From positions 138,925 through 202,924 of the forward strand of contig JBHIBO010000001.1 of the NCBI GenBank assembly GCA_046759185.1: a DNA stretch of 64,000 nucleotides, written 5' to 3'. The notes under the pieces were generated by a model. The model made no database searches, had not been told where the DNA came from, and was given only the letters and a program-made list of their open reading frames with translations. The position numbers and the translations under genes were made by a program. Positions 53,457 through 61,109 of the stretch are shown here, in pieces. The stretch's first letter is position 1, and each line of letters starts with the position of its first letter. The DNA is from JAJISK01 sp046759185. GTDB taxonomy: Archaea; Thermoplasmatota; Thermoplasmata; RBG-16-68-12; JAJISG01.

Positions 53457-53852
53457 ATGCGGTTTGTCAAGATCTCCCAGCCCGAGATCGAGGCTGTCCG
53501 CCAGCTCTACGAGAGCGTGATGTCGTACGCCTGCCACGGCCTCTTCTTCCGGGAGGGTCTCTCCCTCGGCGGGGACATCGCCGAGATGGCCGCCAAGGGG
53601 GAGGACTTCTTCGACGCCTGCCGCCGCATCCTTATCGCCCGAGGTTGGGCGGAGGATATCACCTTCGGGGACAAGGAGGTGAAGGTGGCGGGTTCCATTG
53701 AGGCCAACGACGCGGCCGGGGTCGTCACCTGTCACCGTCTCAAGGGCATCCTCGCCCGGGTCCTGGAAACGGACGGGACCCCGCGGGTGAACCTCACAGA
53801 GACGAAGTGCGCAAGCAACGGCGAAAGCAGCTGCGTGTTCAAGGTCGAGTGA
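53457..53852 (+). CDS. V4R (4-vinyl reductase) domain protein
   Basis: The 131-residue protein ends in the V4R pattern (RLKGILARVLETDG..., then CASNGESSCVFKVE). The domain binds small hydrophobic molecules and occurs in regulators, the chlorophyll pathway and TRAPP Bet3. Two cysteines in the last 15 residues could bind metal. CTTTAAG (53424-53430) precedes the ATG by about 30 bp. Its stop overlaps the roadblock start by TGATG, so the two proteins are probably made together. Confidence 0.82.
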   Translation: MRFVKISQPEIEAVRQLYESVMSYACHGLFFREGLSLGGDIAEMAAKGEDFFDACRRILIARGWAEDITFGDKEVKVAGSIEANDAAGVVTCHRLKGILARVLETDGTPRVNLTETKCASNGESSCVFKVE

Positions 53853-54205
53853 TGGGCATGGGACTGGAGGATGTGCTCGTAGGGCTCAAGGAGGAGACAG
53901 AGGCCATCGCCTCGGCCATCGTGAGCCGAGACGGGCTCGTGATCGCCTCCGATCTGCCCGAAGGGGTCTCCGCCGAAACCTTCTCCATCATGTGCGCCGC
54001 CATCATGGGGGCGGCCATGACGACCACGACGGAAATGGGCCGAAGTGCGCCCTCGCGAATCCTTCTCGAGTCGGAGGACCTGTTGATCGTCATCTACGAG
54101 GCCGATCGACGTTCCATGTTGGTCGTGGTTCTGCCCCCGGAAGCGGACCTCTCTCGCGTGGACGCTCGGGTCAACCAGGTCGTCGAGCAGGTCGCCGCGG
54201 CCTGA
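53852..54205 (+). CDS. Roadblock/LC7 domain protein
   Basis: The 117-residue protein is a Roadblock/LC7 (MglB-like) domain: LVGLKEETEAIASAIVSRDGLVIASDLP, then an Ala/Met-rich helix and LLIVIYEADRRSMLVVVLP. These dimers regulate small GTPases, such as MglA-type. No GTPase gene is adjacent. Linked with V4R and CBS genes it suggests a small signalling module, for example in motility or polarity (inference). It lies 41 bp ahead of tRNA-Val. Confidence 0.85.
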   Translation: MGMGLEDVLVGLKEETEAIASAIVSRDGLVIASDLPEGVSAETFSIMCAAIMGAAMTTTTEMGRSAPSRILLESEDLLIVIYEADRRSMLVVVLPPEADLSRVDARVNQVVEQVAAA

Positions 54206-54246
54206 CCCGAAAAGTGTTAGTGCGCCCTCTGGGTTGGCCCCGCCAC

Positions 54247-54353
54247 GGGCCCGTGGTCTAGTGGTTTGCCTCGCCGAGGCCCACCAATGACGCCACCCTT
54301 ACAATCCCCCATGGGATAGGTGGAGGTCGTCGGTTCAATCCCGACCGGGCCCA
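54247..54353 (+). tRNA. tRNA-Val (anticodon TAC) with anticodon-loop intron and a D-loop insertion
   Basis: The acceptor GGGCCCG pairs with CGGGCCC, discriminator A. The anticodon stem CCACC/GGTGG encloses CTTACAA once a 14-nt intron at 37/38 (54304-54317, TCCC-CCAT-GGGA hairpin) is removed. T-arm is GTCGG/CCGAC. The D-loop is about 20 nt longer than an ordinary tRNA-Val. The extra part forms TGG-TTT-GCCTC-gcc-GAGGC-CCA-CCA, with 3-nt bulges like a splicing motif, so a second intron (about 54267-54282, 16 nt) is possible. No clear TATA box; it may be transcribed from a weak promoter or with the upstream gene. Positions 54335-54353 overlap the convergent gene. Confidence 0.85.
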
Positions 54354-55186
54354 TCCCCTTCGGCCGACGCGGGCGGGTCCTGTCCTTCGCTTCCCTGATC
54401 GGGGGGCCTTGGACGGCCCGATCCTTTCCTGGCACGCCTTTCAACCATCATTCCCTCCAACCGCCCGAGGTAGGTGCCGTTGAGCAGGTAGACCTGGGCG
54501 CCCTCCATTCCCACCATGCTCGACTTCAGGATCGGTCCCAGGAACCGGCGCCCCCGCTCGTTCACGGGCGTGCCTCCGGAGAACTCGTTGAACGCCGGGA
54601 CCAGGACCAGGTCCTCGGGGTGCCGCGGGTAGCGAGGGTGGCCCGCAATGAAGGGAGCCCGGACCCAACACCGTTCGTAAGTTCGCGGGCCCAGGCGGTC
54701 GGGGAAGAGGAGGGTCGGATGGTTGTGCCCCATCAGGAGGGTGCGTGCCTCCATGATCTCCGGGGAGGGCCAGGCGTGGCCGTGGATGTACGCGATGTCG
54801 TCCCGACGGTATCCCTCCGGCCCATGGAGAGTCACCCATCGGGGCAGGAGGTAGGCGATGTTCCCATCGTGGTTGCCCTGGACGAGGTGGACCTCGGGGG
54901 CGACTCCTTCGAGGAGGTCGAAGAAGCGGGGCACGTCCCGTCTCTCCAGGCCCGTGAAACGGGGGATTTCATGCTTCAAGTCTCCCAGAATCACGAGGCG
55001 CTTGGGGCGGAGCTCCCGCATGATGGAGGCGATCTCCTCGGCCATCTTCTTCGTCTGGCTGGGGAGGGTGAAGCCCTCCCGGCGGAGCTCCTCTTCCTTC
55101 CCGATGTGGAGGTCCGCGACCACCAGGTCGTCACCCGCCCGTAAGACGGGACGGTCCGGGACCGGTTCCATGTTCGCGAAGGCCAC
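54335..55186 (-). CDS. Metallophosphoesterase of the COG1407/PdeM type
   Basis: The phosphoesterase has DDLVVADLHIGKEEELRREG, LGDLKHEIP, VQGNHDGN, HGHAWP and GHNHPT, so the metal sites are complete. This matches the archaeal phosphoesterase family related to bacterial ligase-associated PdeM. From GTG 55186 it is 283 residues; the GGTAATATGG box on the minus strand (about 55216-55225) lies 26-35 bp upstream and argues against the frame start at 55240. ATG 55171 is another option. The last codons run antisense into tRNA-Val by 19 bp. Confidence 0.82.
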   Translation of the reverse strand: MAFANMEPVPDRPVLRAGDDLVVADLHIGKEEELRREGFTLPSQTKKMAEEIASIMRELRPKRLVILGDLKHEIPRFTGLERRDVPRFFDLLEGVAPEVHLVQGNHDGNIAYLLPRWVTLHGPEGYRRDDIAYIHGHAWPSPEIMEARTLLMGHNHPTLLFPDRLGPRTYERCWVRAPFIAGHPRYPRHPEDLVLVPAFNEFSGGTPVNERGRRFLGPILKSSMVGMEGAQVYLLNGTYLGRLEGMMVERRARKGSGRPRPPDQGSEGQDPPASAEGDGPGRD

Positions 55187-55236
55187 GTCTGCTCGCCCTT
55201 CACGATGGGCCTGGGCCATATTACCCTGGCGGAAGG

Positions 55237-56529
55237 TCATGCGAAGAGGACCTTTGGGGCGACCTTCTGGACCTCGGCAGCATGCACGGGGTCGGCGGCC
55301 ACCATCACGGCCCAGTCCACCGTTTCGCGGACGCGGAGGGCCCGCGCAAGGGAACTGACCTTTCGGAAGGGCCGGACCCTTCCGTCCTCCACTACGCCCA
55401 GGTCCACCCGCGAAATGCGGGGTTCCGTGAGAAGGATCTCTGGGGCAGGGATGTCGATGATGACCTTCCCGGGCGAAAGGCCACCGCGTCGTGCGATCGC
55501 CTCCTCCGCCTGTCTTCGTCTCTCGGGTTCCGCAAGTTCCACCAGGCGGGCCTTCTCATCCGGGCTCAGGTCCCCCGCCTCCCGTGTCAGGACCCGTTTG
55601 TAGAGCTTCCGGTACTTCAGGCGCAGGGCCGTCTCCCTTGGATGGCCTTCCTGGGCGAGGAGCCAAGCGGTGAGCTCCGCGTCGTTCATCAGGAACACCT
55701 CTTCCGGGGTCGACGCGGCCATCTCTACGGCTCGGGCGAGCATCGTCTCCGCGATGCGGACCGTCTTGTGGAAGTAGACGGAGGTGTACATGAGGCCCCG
55801 GGCGACGAGGGTCCCCTCCACGGCGCTGAGACCTTTCCGGTCGATGGCCAGCTGCCCGTCCGTGAGACGGAAGGTGCTGAGCAGGCGCGGCAAGTCAATG
55901 ATGCCGTGGGCGACGCCGGTGTAGAAGGCGTCCCGGAGCAGGAAGTCGATCTGGTCGGCATCCAAGGTCCCATGCATGATCTGATGGAGATAGGGATTCG
56001 TGGGTGGGGACTCCTCAAGTTCGAAGGCGAACAGGCCGGTCACGGGGTCTCGACCGGTAATGAGGTCCGCTACCTCCTCCCGGGATACGCCCCAGGTCTG
56101 GAGGATGTCCGCCACGGTGGCCGCAGCCGGTAGGGAGCCTCGCTCCTCTTCCGGGACGCTGTCTTGTTCGCCACGAATGATTCGCTTCGTGACTTCCATA
56201 TGATCCAGGCCGGTCGCCTCGGCTAGAACTCGCTCGAGGGTGTGGGAGAAGGGGCCGTGTCCCAGATCGTGCAAGAGGGCGGCCGCGGAAACCAGCGTCG
56301 CCTCCGCCTCCGGGAGGGAAAGGGAACGGGCGATCTCCCCCGCCACGTGATGGGCCCCAAGAACGTGCTCGAGTCGGGTGTGGTTGGCGCCGGGGAAGAC
56401 GAGGTAGGTGAGGCCCAACTGGCGGATGCCGTTGAGGCGCTGGAGTTCCAGGCTCTCTAAGAGGTCCAAGGCCACGCCTTCGATGGCAATGGACCCATGG
56501 ACGGCGTCGCTCACAGTCTTTCCGGCCAT
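55237..56529 (-). CDS. HD-domain phosphohydrolase (dGTPase-like)
   Basis: From ATG 56529 the protein has 430 residues. Its HD domain has QLGLTYLVFPGANHTRLEHVLG, LLHDLGHGPFSHTLE (about 85-99) and DQIDFLLRDAFYTG (about 193-206). The closest group is the SAMHD1/dNTP triphosphohydrolase-like COG1078 family. It may hydrolyse dNTPs or related nucleotides. CTATTTCTAG on the minus strand (about 56552-56562) is centred 26-28 bp upstream, so the earlier TTG at 56535 is less likely. Confidence 0.88.
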   Translation of the reverse strand: MAGKTVSDAVHGSIAIEGVALDLLESLELQRLNGIRQLGLTYLVFPGANHTRLEHVLGAHHVAGEIARSLSLPEAEATLVSAAALLHDLGHGPFSHTLERVLAEATGLDHMEVTKRIIRGEQDSVPEEERGSLPAAATVADILQTWGVSREEVADLITGRDPVTGLFAFELEESPPTNPYLHQIMHGTLDADQIDFLLRDAFYTGVAHGIIDLPRLLSTFRLTDGQLAIDRKGLSAVEGTLVARGLMYTSVYFHKTVRIAETMLARAVEMAASTPEEVFLMNDAELTAWLLAQEGHPRETALRLKYRKLYKRVLTREAGDLSPDEKARLVELAEPERRRQAEEAIARRGGLSPGKVIIDIPAPEILLTEPRISRVDLGVVEDGRVRPFRKVSSLARALRVRETVDWAVMVAADPVHAAEVQKVAPKVLFA

Positions 56530-56612
56530 CCCCAATGCAACCTCAGGCCGCTAGAAATAGGCTCGGTCCCCCGGCTCAGCGTTATATAGCCACCTTTAGG
56601 TTTCGCACGTGG

Positions 56613-56684
56613 GCCGGGGTGACAGAGTGGCTATGTGACCGCCTGCAGAGCGGTTCTACGGGGGTTCGATTCCCTCCCCCGGCA
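56613..56684 (+). tRNA. tRNA-Cys (anticodon GCA)
   Basis: The 72-nt cloverleaf has acceptor GCCGGGG/CCCCGGC, anticodon stem ACCGC/GCGGT with loop CTGCAGA (anticodon GCA) and T-arm GGGGG/CCCTC. It reads Cys codons. No CCA or intron. The base after the acceptor stem is A, whereas tRNA-Cys usually has U73, so this discriminator is unusual. TTATATA (56582-56588) is centred 26-28 bp upstream. The respiratory island starts directly behind its 3' end. Confidence 0.92.
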
Positions 56685-56763
56685 CTATCGTTCTTGCGCG
56701 GTCGGCGATGGGGCTGGCTCTCGGCGACCCAGCTCGAACGATGCGGCGCTGGGCCTCGGGAGG

Positions 56764-57204
56764 GTGCTGCTGGCCCTGATCCTCGTCTACGTCTATTTCC
56801 TGATGGTAGACCTGATGACGGGGACGCTGGCGGCTTCCGCTCAGGAGGTCGGGGTCACCAATGCCCTTCTAACGGGTGAATACGCAAGCATCTATTGGCT
56901 CTCCCTGGCCACAGCCCTCTCTTTTCTGATCTGGCAAAGCGTCCGCAATCGATGGAGCGTCTCCCTCCTGGCCCTAGCCGGGGTCCTCGTAAACGTCGGA
57001 GCAATGCTGAAGCGTTACCTAATCGTGGTGCCCTCGCAGATATACGGAACATTGCTCCCCTACCAGGTGGGGTTCTACGCGCCCTCCTGGGTGGAGTACG
57101 CTGTCCTGGTTGGCCTCCTGGGCCTTGGTGCATTGCTCTTCGCGCTATTCGTGAAAGTCTTCCCGATACTGCCAGTCCAGGAGATCTCTGAAGGAGGCGA
57201 ATGA
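56764..57204 (+). pseudogene. Truncated NrfD-like membrane subunit (C-terminal part only)
   Basis: The frame behind tRNA-Cys encodes only about 145 residues, from GTG 56764, with four hydrophobic helices. It aligns to the C-terminal third of the complete NrfD homologue at 61106-62398 (shared: GEYAxIYWLS, NRWSVSLLALAG against GKWSVPVLVVTG, WVEYAVLVGLLGLGA). The N-terminal part is missing, as if cut at the tRNA. An in-frame extension back into the tRNA exists but is not translatable sense. It may be a remnant, or still make a short protein coupled to the next gene (ATGA overlap). Confidence 0.75.
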
Positions 57205-57425
57205 AAACGGGCAAGCGAAGTGCGGCACTTCGTCTGATCGTCGGGGCCACTCTGGTCGTCGTCAGCTTCTTCTTTCTCGCTACGCCGTGGGGTTTCCCCC
57301 CGAGCAGCGTTGAGTACAGCGACCCGCGGCTGCCCTTTGCTCCCCTGCTACTCATCATTGGGGGAGTCATCATGTGGCTAGCGGCGGTGGCCTTCGAGAT
57401 CGTGCCAAAGAAAGCCGCAGGATAG
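57201..57425 (+). CDS. Small two-helix membrane protein, paralogue of 62391-62600
   Basis: The 74-residue protein has two hydrophobic helices (about 10-30 and 46-68) around a conserved motif (ATPWGFPPSSVEYSDPRLPFA). It overlaps the truncated NrfD gene by 4 bp. The same small gene follows the complete NrfD gene further on, so it is likely a conserved accessory subunit of this membrane complex. No named family recognised. Confidence 0.65.
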   Translation: MKTGKRSAALRLIVGATLVVVSFFFLATPWGFPPSSVEYSDPRLPFAPLLLIIGGVIMWLAAVAFEIVPKKAAG

Positions 57426-57454
57426 GCCCGGGGAACCCCCATACCGTTCAGATC

Positions 57455-57475
57455 GGAAGGCGTACTTGCCCTTCC
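57455..57475 (+). terminator. Inverted repeat, possible terminator of the remnant module
   Basis: GGAAGG and CCTTCC are separated by 9 nt, followed by a TTATGTG stretch. It stands 30 bp after the stop of the small membrane protein gene. Archaeal terminators are mainly T-runs, so this is a weak call. Confidence 0.35.
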
Positions 57476-57502
57476 TTATGTGTGATCCTGAACCATCATC
57501 GA

Positions 57503-57520
57503 TTATATACTTTATATAAA
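57503..57520 (+). promoter_or_regulatory. TATA-like promoter of the respiratory operon
   Basis: TTATATACTTTATATAAA contains overlapping TATA boxes, the most AT-rich segment of this region. Spacing of 26 bp gives a start near 57543 and a leader of about 230 nt before ATG 57772. Confidence 0.55.
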
Positions 57521-57715
57521 CCCCATACACAACATCGAACAGCCAGTCGCCTTTTGCGGGGGCAAGTGAGCGGAAAGTTGATCCAGTCCGCCGCTGGGAT
57601 GCCCCGTTCGATGGCTGCCCTTCAGCGCTTCTCGAAGAATGCGAAGCCCGATTCCTCTCGTTCTTTCGTGACCCTCCAGGGCAGAGAGCACACCCGGGTT
57701 CTTCTTCCTCTTGTC

Positions 57716-57739
57716 GGAGACGGGAGGGTGCCCGTCTCC
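57716..57739 (+). promoter_or_regulatory. Perfect 9-bp hairpin in the operon leader
   Basis: GGAGACGGG and CCCGTCTCC pair exactly with a 6-nt loop, 33 nt before the ATG of the oxidoreductase gene. A GC-rich stem here could shelter or time ribosome access, or be an operator. Confidence 0.5.
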
Positions 57740-57771
57740 CTGCATGATCCGTGCGTGATGGAGGCTACAAC

Positions 57772-60366
57772 ATGAAGCAATCGAGACGAACCTTCTTGAA
57801 GGTGAGCGGAGTCGCGGTCGCCGGAACTGCCATAGCCACCCAGGTGTCTCCTTGGGACCTGGGGATACCTAGTATTCTGAGGCCGAACACCTCAAGGGAC
57901 CCTTCCCCCGCAGTCGAGGATTTCTTCCCGACGACCTGCTGGATCGGAAAACAAGACTGCGGAATGCTCGCCAGGAGGATCGATGGCAGGGTAGTCTCGT
58001 TGGAGGGCCACCCGGATCACCCTCGAAACGCCGGCACCCTCTGTCCGAAGGGGGAGGCCCAGGTCATGGCCTTCTACGACCCGAACAGGGTCAAGACGCC
58101 ATTGCAGCGGCGTAACGAAAAGGGCGTCAGGGGTGAGTGGGAGTCAATATCCTGGGATGCGGCCCTGGCCCTCGTCGCACAGAAAGTCAACGAGGTCAGG
58201 GCGAGAGACCCGAGTCTGGTTCTGTGGCAGAAGGGCCGAAGCAAGGCCGGAGGGTTCTACGACACCGCCTTCGTCAAGACCATCGGTGCCACGAAGATGG
58301 GGCACGGCGCGTATTGCTCGGATGCAGGCTACAGGGCCGCGGAATACACGATCGGTCTCCACGGAGTCCTGCACCCCGACTTCCGCCACACCCGCTATCT
58401 CCTCTCCTGGGGCTGGAACATTACCAACGCCGGAGGAAACAAATTCTGCTGGATCACGTGGCCTCGGCAGCTTATGGAGGCGAGGGATCGGGGAATTAAG
58501 GTCGTTCAAATAGATCCCCGGCTGCGTGGTGCAGGTCCCTTCGCCGATGCTTGGTTGCCGATAAAGCCTGGAACGGACCTGGCCTTGGCCCTGGCTCTCT
58601 GCAACGTCCTGGTTGAGAATGACTACGTGGACACGGACTACCTCACCAAGTACACCAACTCCACCTTCCTGGTGAAGGACGACGGTCACTTCTATCGAGT
58701 GGGCGACAGGGAGCAGGTGTGGGACACCGTGACCGGCGGGCCTAAAGACTACGACGATCCGACGGCGGTGCCAACTCTTGAGGGCGAGTACAGCGTCGGC
58801 GGCGAGACCGTAAGGACCGCATTCCAGCTGTTCAGGGAACACGTGGCCTCGTACACTCCAGAGTGGGCTGCGGGTGTCTGCGACCTCTCGGCGACGAAGA
58901 TTCGAGAGGTAGCCATCGAAATGGGCGAGAATGCGCAGATAGGCAGCACAATCAACGTGGACGGCGTGGAGGTACCGTACAGACCAGTGGGCATAATGGC
59001 GTACCACATGTCCCAGCAGGAACTTGGCTTCCAGGCCCTTCGGGCCATGATCTTTGTCGGGATGCTTCTTGGCGCCGTCGGTGCCGCCGGCGGAGTCCTC
59101 ATCGATTTCACCTGGAAGATCCACAAGAACTACGCCGGACTGGACAACATCACCGTCGGAGACCCGCCCTACAACTTCTACCTGAAGGACAGCAAGTTCT
59201 TCCCGATCAACACGGGCCTCCCGGGTGTCGTGGCCAAGGTGATGCAGGACCCCGATGCGTACGGAGTGGAGGCGCAGGCCCTCCCAGAGGTGGCGATCCT
59301 CCACATGGCCAATCCGCTCACATCCTTCCTTTCTCAGGCGGATTTCATCGAGTCCTACAAGAAATTCGACTTCGTCGCCGCTATCACTCCGTGGTTATCC
59401 GAGACCGCGGACTACTTCGCGGACGTCGTGCTGCCGTCGGCTACCATTGAGAAGTACGAAGGTCCGCTCTCGGTCTCTGACCAGTACATCGACGCCAAGA
59501 CCCTGCGCTTGCCACCGATGGAACCCCTCTTCCAATCGAAAGGCGAGATTGACATCTATCTGGACCTGTGCGAGAGGATGGGTATCCTCACCGGAGACGG
59601 CGGTTACATCGATCAGATCAATGACGCTCTCGGGCTCGAAGACCCGTACGCCCTCGACACAAACGTGAAGCCCGGAGTCCGTGATGTCTTCAATCAATGG
59701 GCTCTCTCTCAGGGCCTTGAGGATGGCGTGGGATTCTTTGAAGAGAACGGGGTCTGGGTAAAGGGCCCCCTCTCCGCCACGCAGAGGTACGGCTACGCGG
59801 CGGAGCCCCCCTTCGGTGGCGTGATCCATCGCCTCTACGGGGAGAGCCTCCTCCGCTACCAGGAGGAGATGCGGGCCAAGGGCGTCGATGAGAGCTATTG
59901 GCGGGACTACACGCCCTTCCCCACGTGGCGGAGTCCCACCATGGACGCTTCGCCCGCGGACTACAACCTGTACCTCATCAGCTACAAGCTCATCGAACAG
60001 AAGCAGTCCCGCTCGAGCTTCATCCCTCTCCTGGCAGAGCTGACACCAGAACAGAGGCTCGACATCAATCCCGAGACCGCCAGGGCGCGAGGCATCGCTG
60101 AGGGGGACGAAGTATGGGTGGAGTCCCACAATGCGGTGACAGGCGAGACGCGAAGGGTGAGAGTGAAGGCAGCCCTCACTGAGGGAATCCGTCCCGACAC
60201 CGTGGGCATGCCTCATCACTTCGGAATGTGGACTCACCCCTGGAACGAAGGACAGGGACCTACGCCTAGCGCGCTCTACTACACAGGGGAGGGGTACTGG
60301 ACGAACACGGCGGACCAGTCTTTCCACGTGAAAGTGAAGGTCACCCCAGCAGGAGGTGAGGACTGA
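57772..60366 (+). CDS. Tat-exported molybdopterin oxidoreductase catalytic subunit
   Basis: The 864-residue protein starts with a twin-arginine signal (SRRTFLKVSGVAVAGTAIA). The N-terminal cluster motif has Cys at 56, 63 and 91 but Gly at 59 where CxxC members have Cys. The molybdenum ligand is probably Cys 182 (GHGAYCSDAG). The dinucleotide-binding C-terminal domain is complete. It belongs to the DMSO-reductase/complex iron-sulphur molybdoenzyme group, near polysulphide, thiosulphate or arsenic types; substrate cannot be told. AGG/AGA arginine codons are frequent, unlike neighbours outside the island. Confidence 0.88.
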   Translation: MKQSRRTFLKVSGVAVAGTAIATQVSPWDLGIPSILRPNTSRDPSPAVEDFFPTTCWIGKQDCGMLARRIDGRVVSLEGHPDHPRNAGTLCPKGEAQVMAFYDPNRVKTPLQRRNEKGVRGEWESISWDAALALVAQKVNEVRARDPSLVLWQKGRSKAGGFYDTAFVKTIGATKMGHGAYCSDAGYRAAEYTIGLHGVLHPDFRHTRYLLSWGWNITNAGGNKFCWITWPRQLMEARDRGIKVVQIDPRLRGAGPFADAWLPIKPGTDLALALALCNVLVENDYVDTDYLTKYTNSTFLVKDDGHFYRVGDREQVWDTVTGGPKDYDDPTAVPTLEGEYSVGGETVRTAFQLFREHVASYTPEWAAGVCDLSATKIREVAIEMGENAQIGSTINVDGVEVPYRPVGIMAYHMSQQELGFQALRAMIFVGMLLGAVGAAGGVLIDFTWKIHKNYAGLDNITVGDPPYNFYLKDSKFFPINTGLPGVVAKVMQDPDAYGVEAQALPEVAILHMANPLTSFLSQADFIESYKKFDFVAAITPWLSETADYFADVVLPSATIEKYEGPLSVSDQYIDAKTLRLPPMEPLFQSKGEIDIYLDLCERMGILTGDGGYIDQINDALGLEDPYALDTNVKPGVRDVFNQWALSQGLEDGVGFFEENGVWVKGPLSATQRYGYAAEPPFGGVIHRLYGESLLRYQEEMRAKGVDESYWRDYTPFPTWRSPTMDASPADYNLYLISYKLIEQKQSRSSFIPLLAELTPEQRLDINPETARARGIAEGDEVWVESHNAVTGETRRVRVKAALTEGIRPDTVGMPHHFGMWTHPWNEGQGPTPSALYYTGEGYWTNTADQSFHVKVKVTPAGGED

Positions 60367-61109
60367 TGGCGAAATACGCCATGGCCATAGACCTCGACCG
60401 CTGCACCGGTTGCCGGGCGTGCATGGAGGCGTGTAAGGTCGAGAACAACACGCCCGAAGCGAACTTCTGGATGTACGTTTTCCGATTCGAAGAGGGGAAG
60501 TTCCCCAACACCCGAATCTCGTTTGTGCCCAGGCCCTGCCAGCACTGTGACAATGCCCCCTGCGTGATTGTGTGTCCCGTCGGTGCCCGCTACAAGCGAG
60601 CCGACGGGTTGGTAGCCACGGACTGGGATCGGTGCATCGGCTGTCGGTACTGTGAGGTGGCCTGCCCCTATGGGGTGAACTACTTCAACTGGAAGGAGCC
60701 GTCGAGGAGCTACTACCTCGGTTGGGGTGACGGAGACTTGGCTTCGGCGACCGGTGGGATGACCCCGCCGTACAGGAACCCGGACCTCGACACGGCGTAC
60801 GGGCCGGAGCAGCGACGCACTGCGGGAGGCGGCCGCATCAAGGGGGTCATCGAGAAGTGCACCTTCTGCGTGCAAAGGGTGGAGAAGGGGCTCCTGCCTG
60901 CTTGTGTAGAGAGCTGTCCGACTGACGTTCTGCACTTCGGCGACATCGAAGACCCCGAGAGCGACGTGTCTGGGTTGCTGAGGGAGATGCCTCACTTCCG
61001 GCTCCTGGAAGAAGTGGGAACGCACCCCAGCGTCTTCTATCTTGGAGGGTCGCCCCCAAGCGGGGAGATGAAGCAGATTGAGAGAGTGCGGGAGGAGGTG
61101 TCGCCATGA
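60366..61109 (+). CDS. Four-cluster ferredoxin-like electron transfer subunit
   Basis: The 247-residue subunit has four cysteine groups typical of DmsB/NrfC/PsrB proteins: CTGCRACMEAC (about 14-24), CQHCDNAPCVIVC, CIGCRYCEVAC and CTFCVQRV...CVESC, enough for four [4Fe-4S] clusters. It passes electrons between the catalytic subunit and the membrane anchor. Overlaps its neighbours by 1 bp and 4 bp, so the operon is tightly coupled. Confidence 0.93.
   Translation: MAKYAMAIDLDRCTGCRACMEACKVENNTPEANFWMYVFRFEEGKFPNTRISFVPRPCQHCDNAPCVIVCPVGARYKRADGLVATDWDRCIGCRYCEVACPYGVNYFNWKEPSRSYYLGWGDGDLASATGGMTPPYRNPDLDTAYGPEQRRTAGGGRIKGVIEKCTFCVQRVEKGLLPACVESCPTDVLHFGDIEDPESDVSGLLREMPHFRLLEEVGTHPSVFYLGGSPPSGEMKQIERVREEVSP

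Larger units (their letters stand above)
57426..57771. other. Leader region before the molybdopterin oxidoreductase operon
   Basis: No gene is convincing in these 346 bp. A GGAAGG/CCTTCC inverted repeat (57455-57475) may end the upstream transcript. Overlapping TATA-like boxes in 57503-57520 predict a start near 57543 and an unusually long leader of about 230 nt. A frame of about 56 codons (57608-57775) ends on the operon's ATG as ATGA but has no recognisable features. A strong 9-bp hairpin (57716-57739) lies 33 nt before the start codon. Confidence 0.5.

Noticed and set aside
56635..57204. Reading the NrfD-like frame as a 189-residue gene from 56635
   Set aside because: The first 50 codons run through the tRNA-Cys gene and give no sensible protein; only the part after the tRNA resembles NrfD.
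57608..57775. A 56-codon frame ending on the oxidoreductase start as ATGA
   Set aside because: No conserved motif and no promoter at suitable spacing; treated as part of the leader, though the overlap is worth remembering.
57772..60366. Selenocysteine in the molybdopterin oxidoreductase
   Set aside because: The frame has no internal TGA and a cysteine occupies the likely molybdenum-ligand position.
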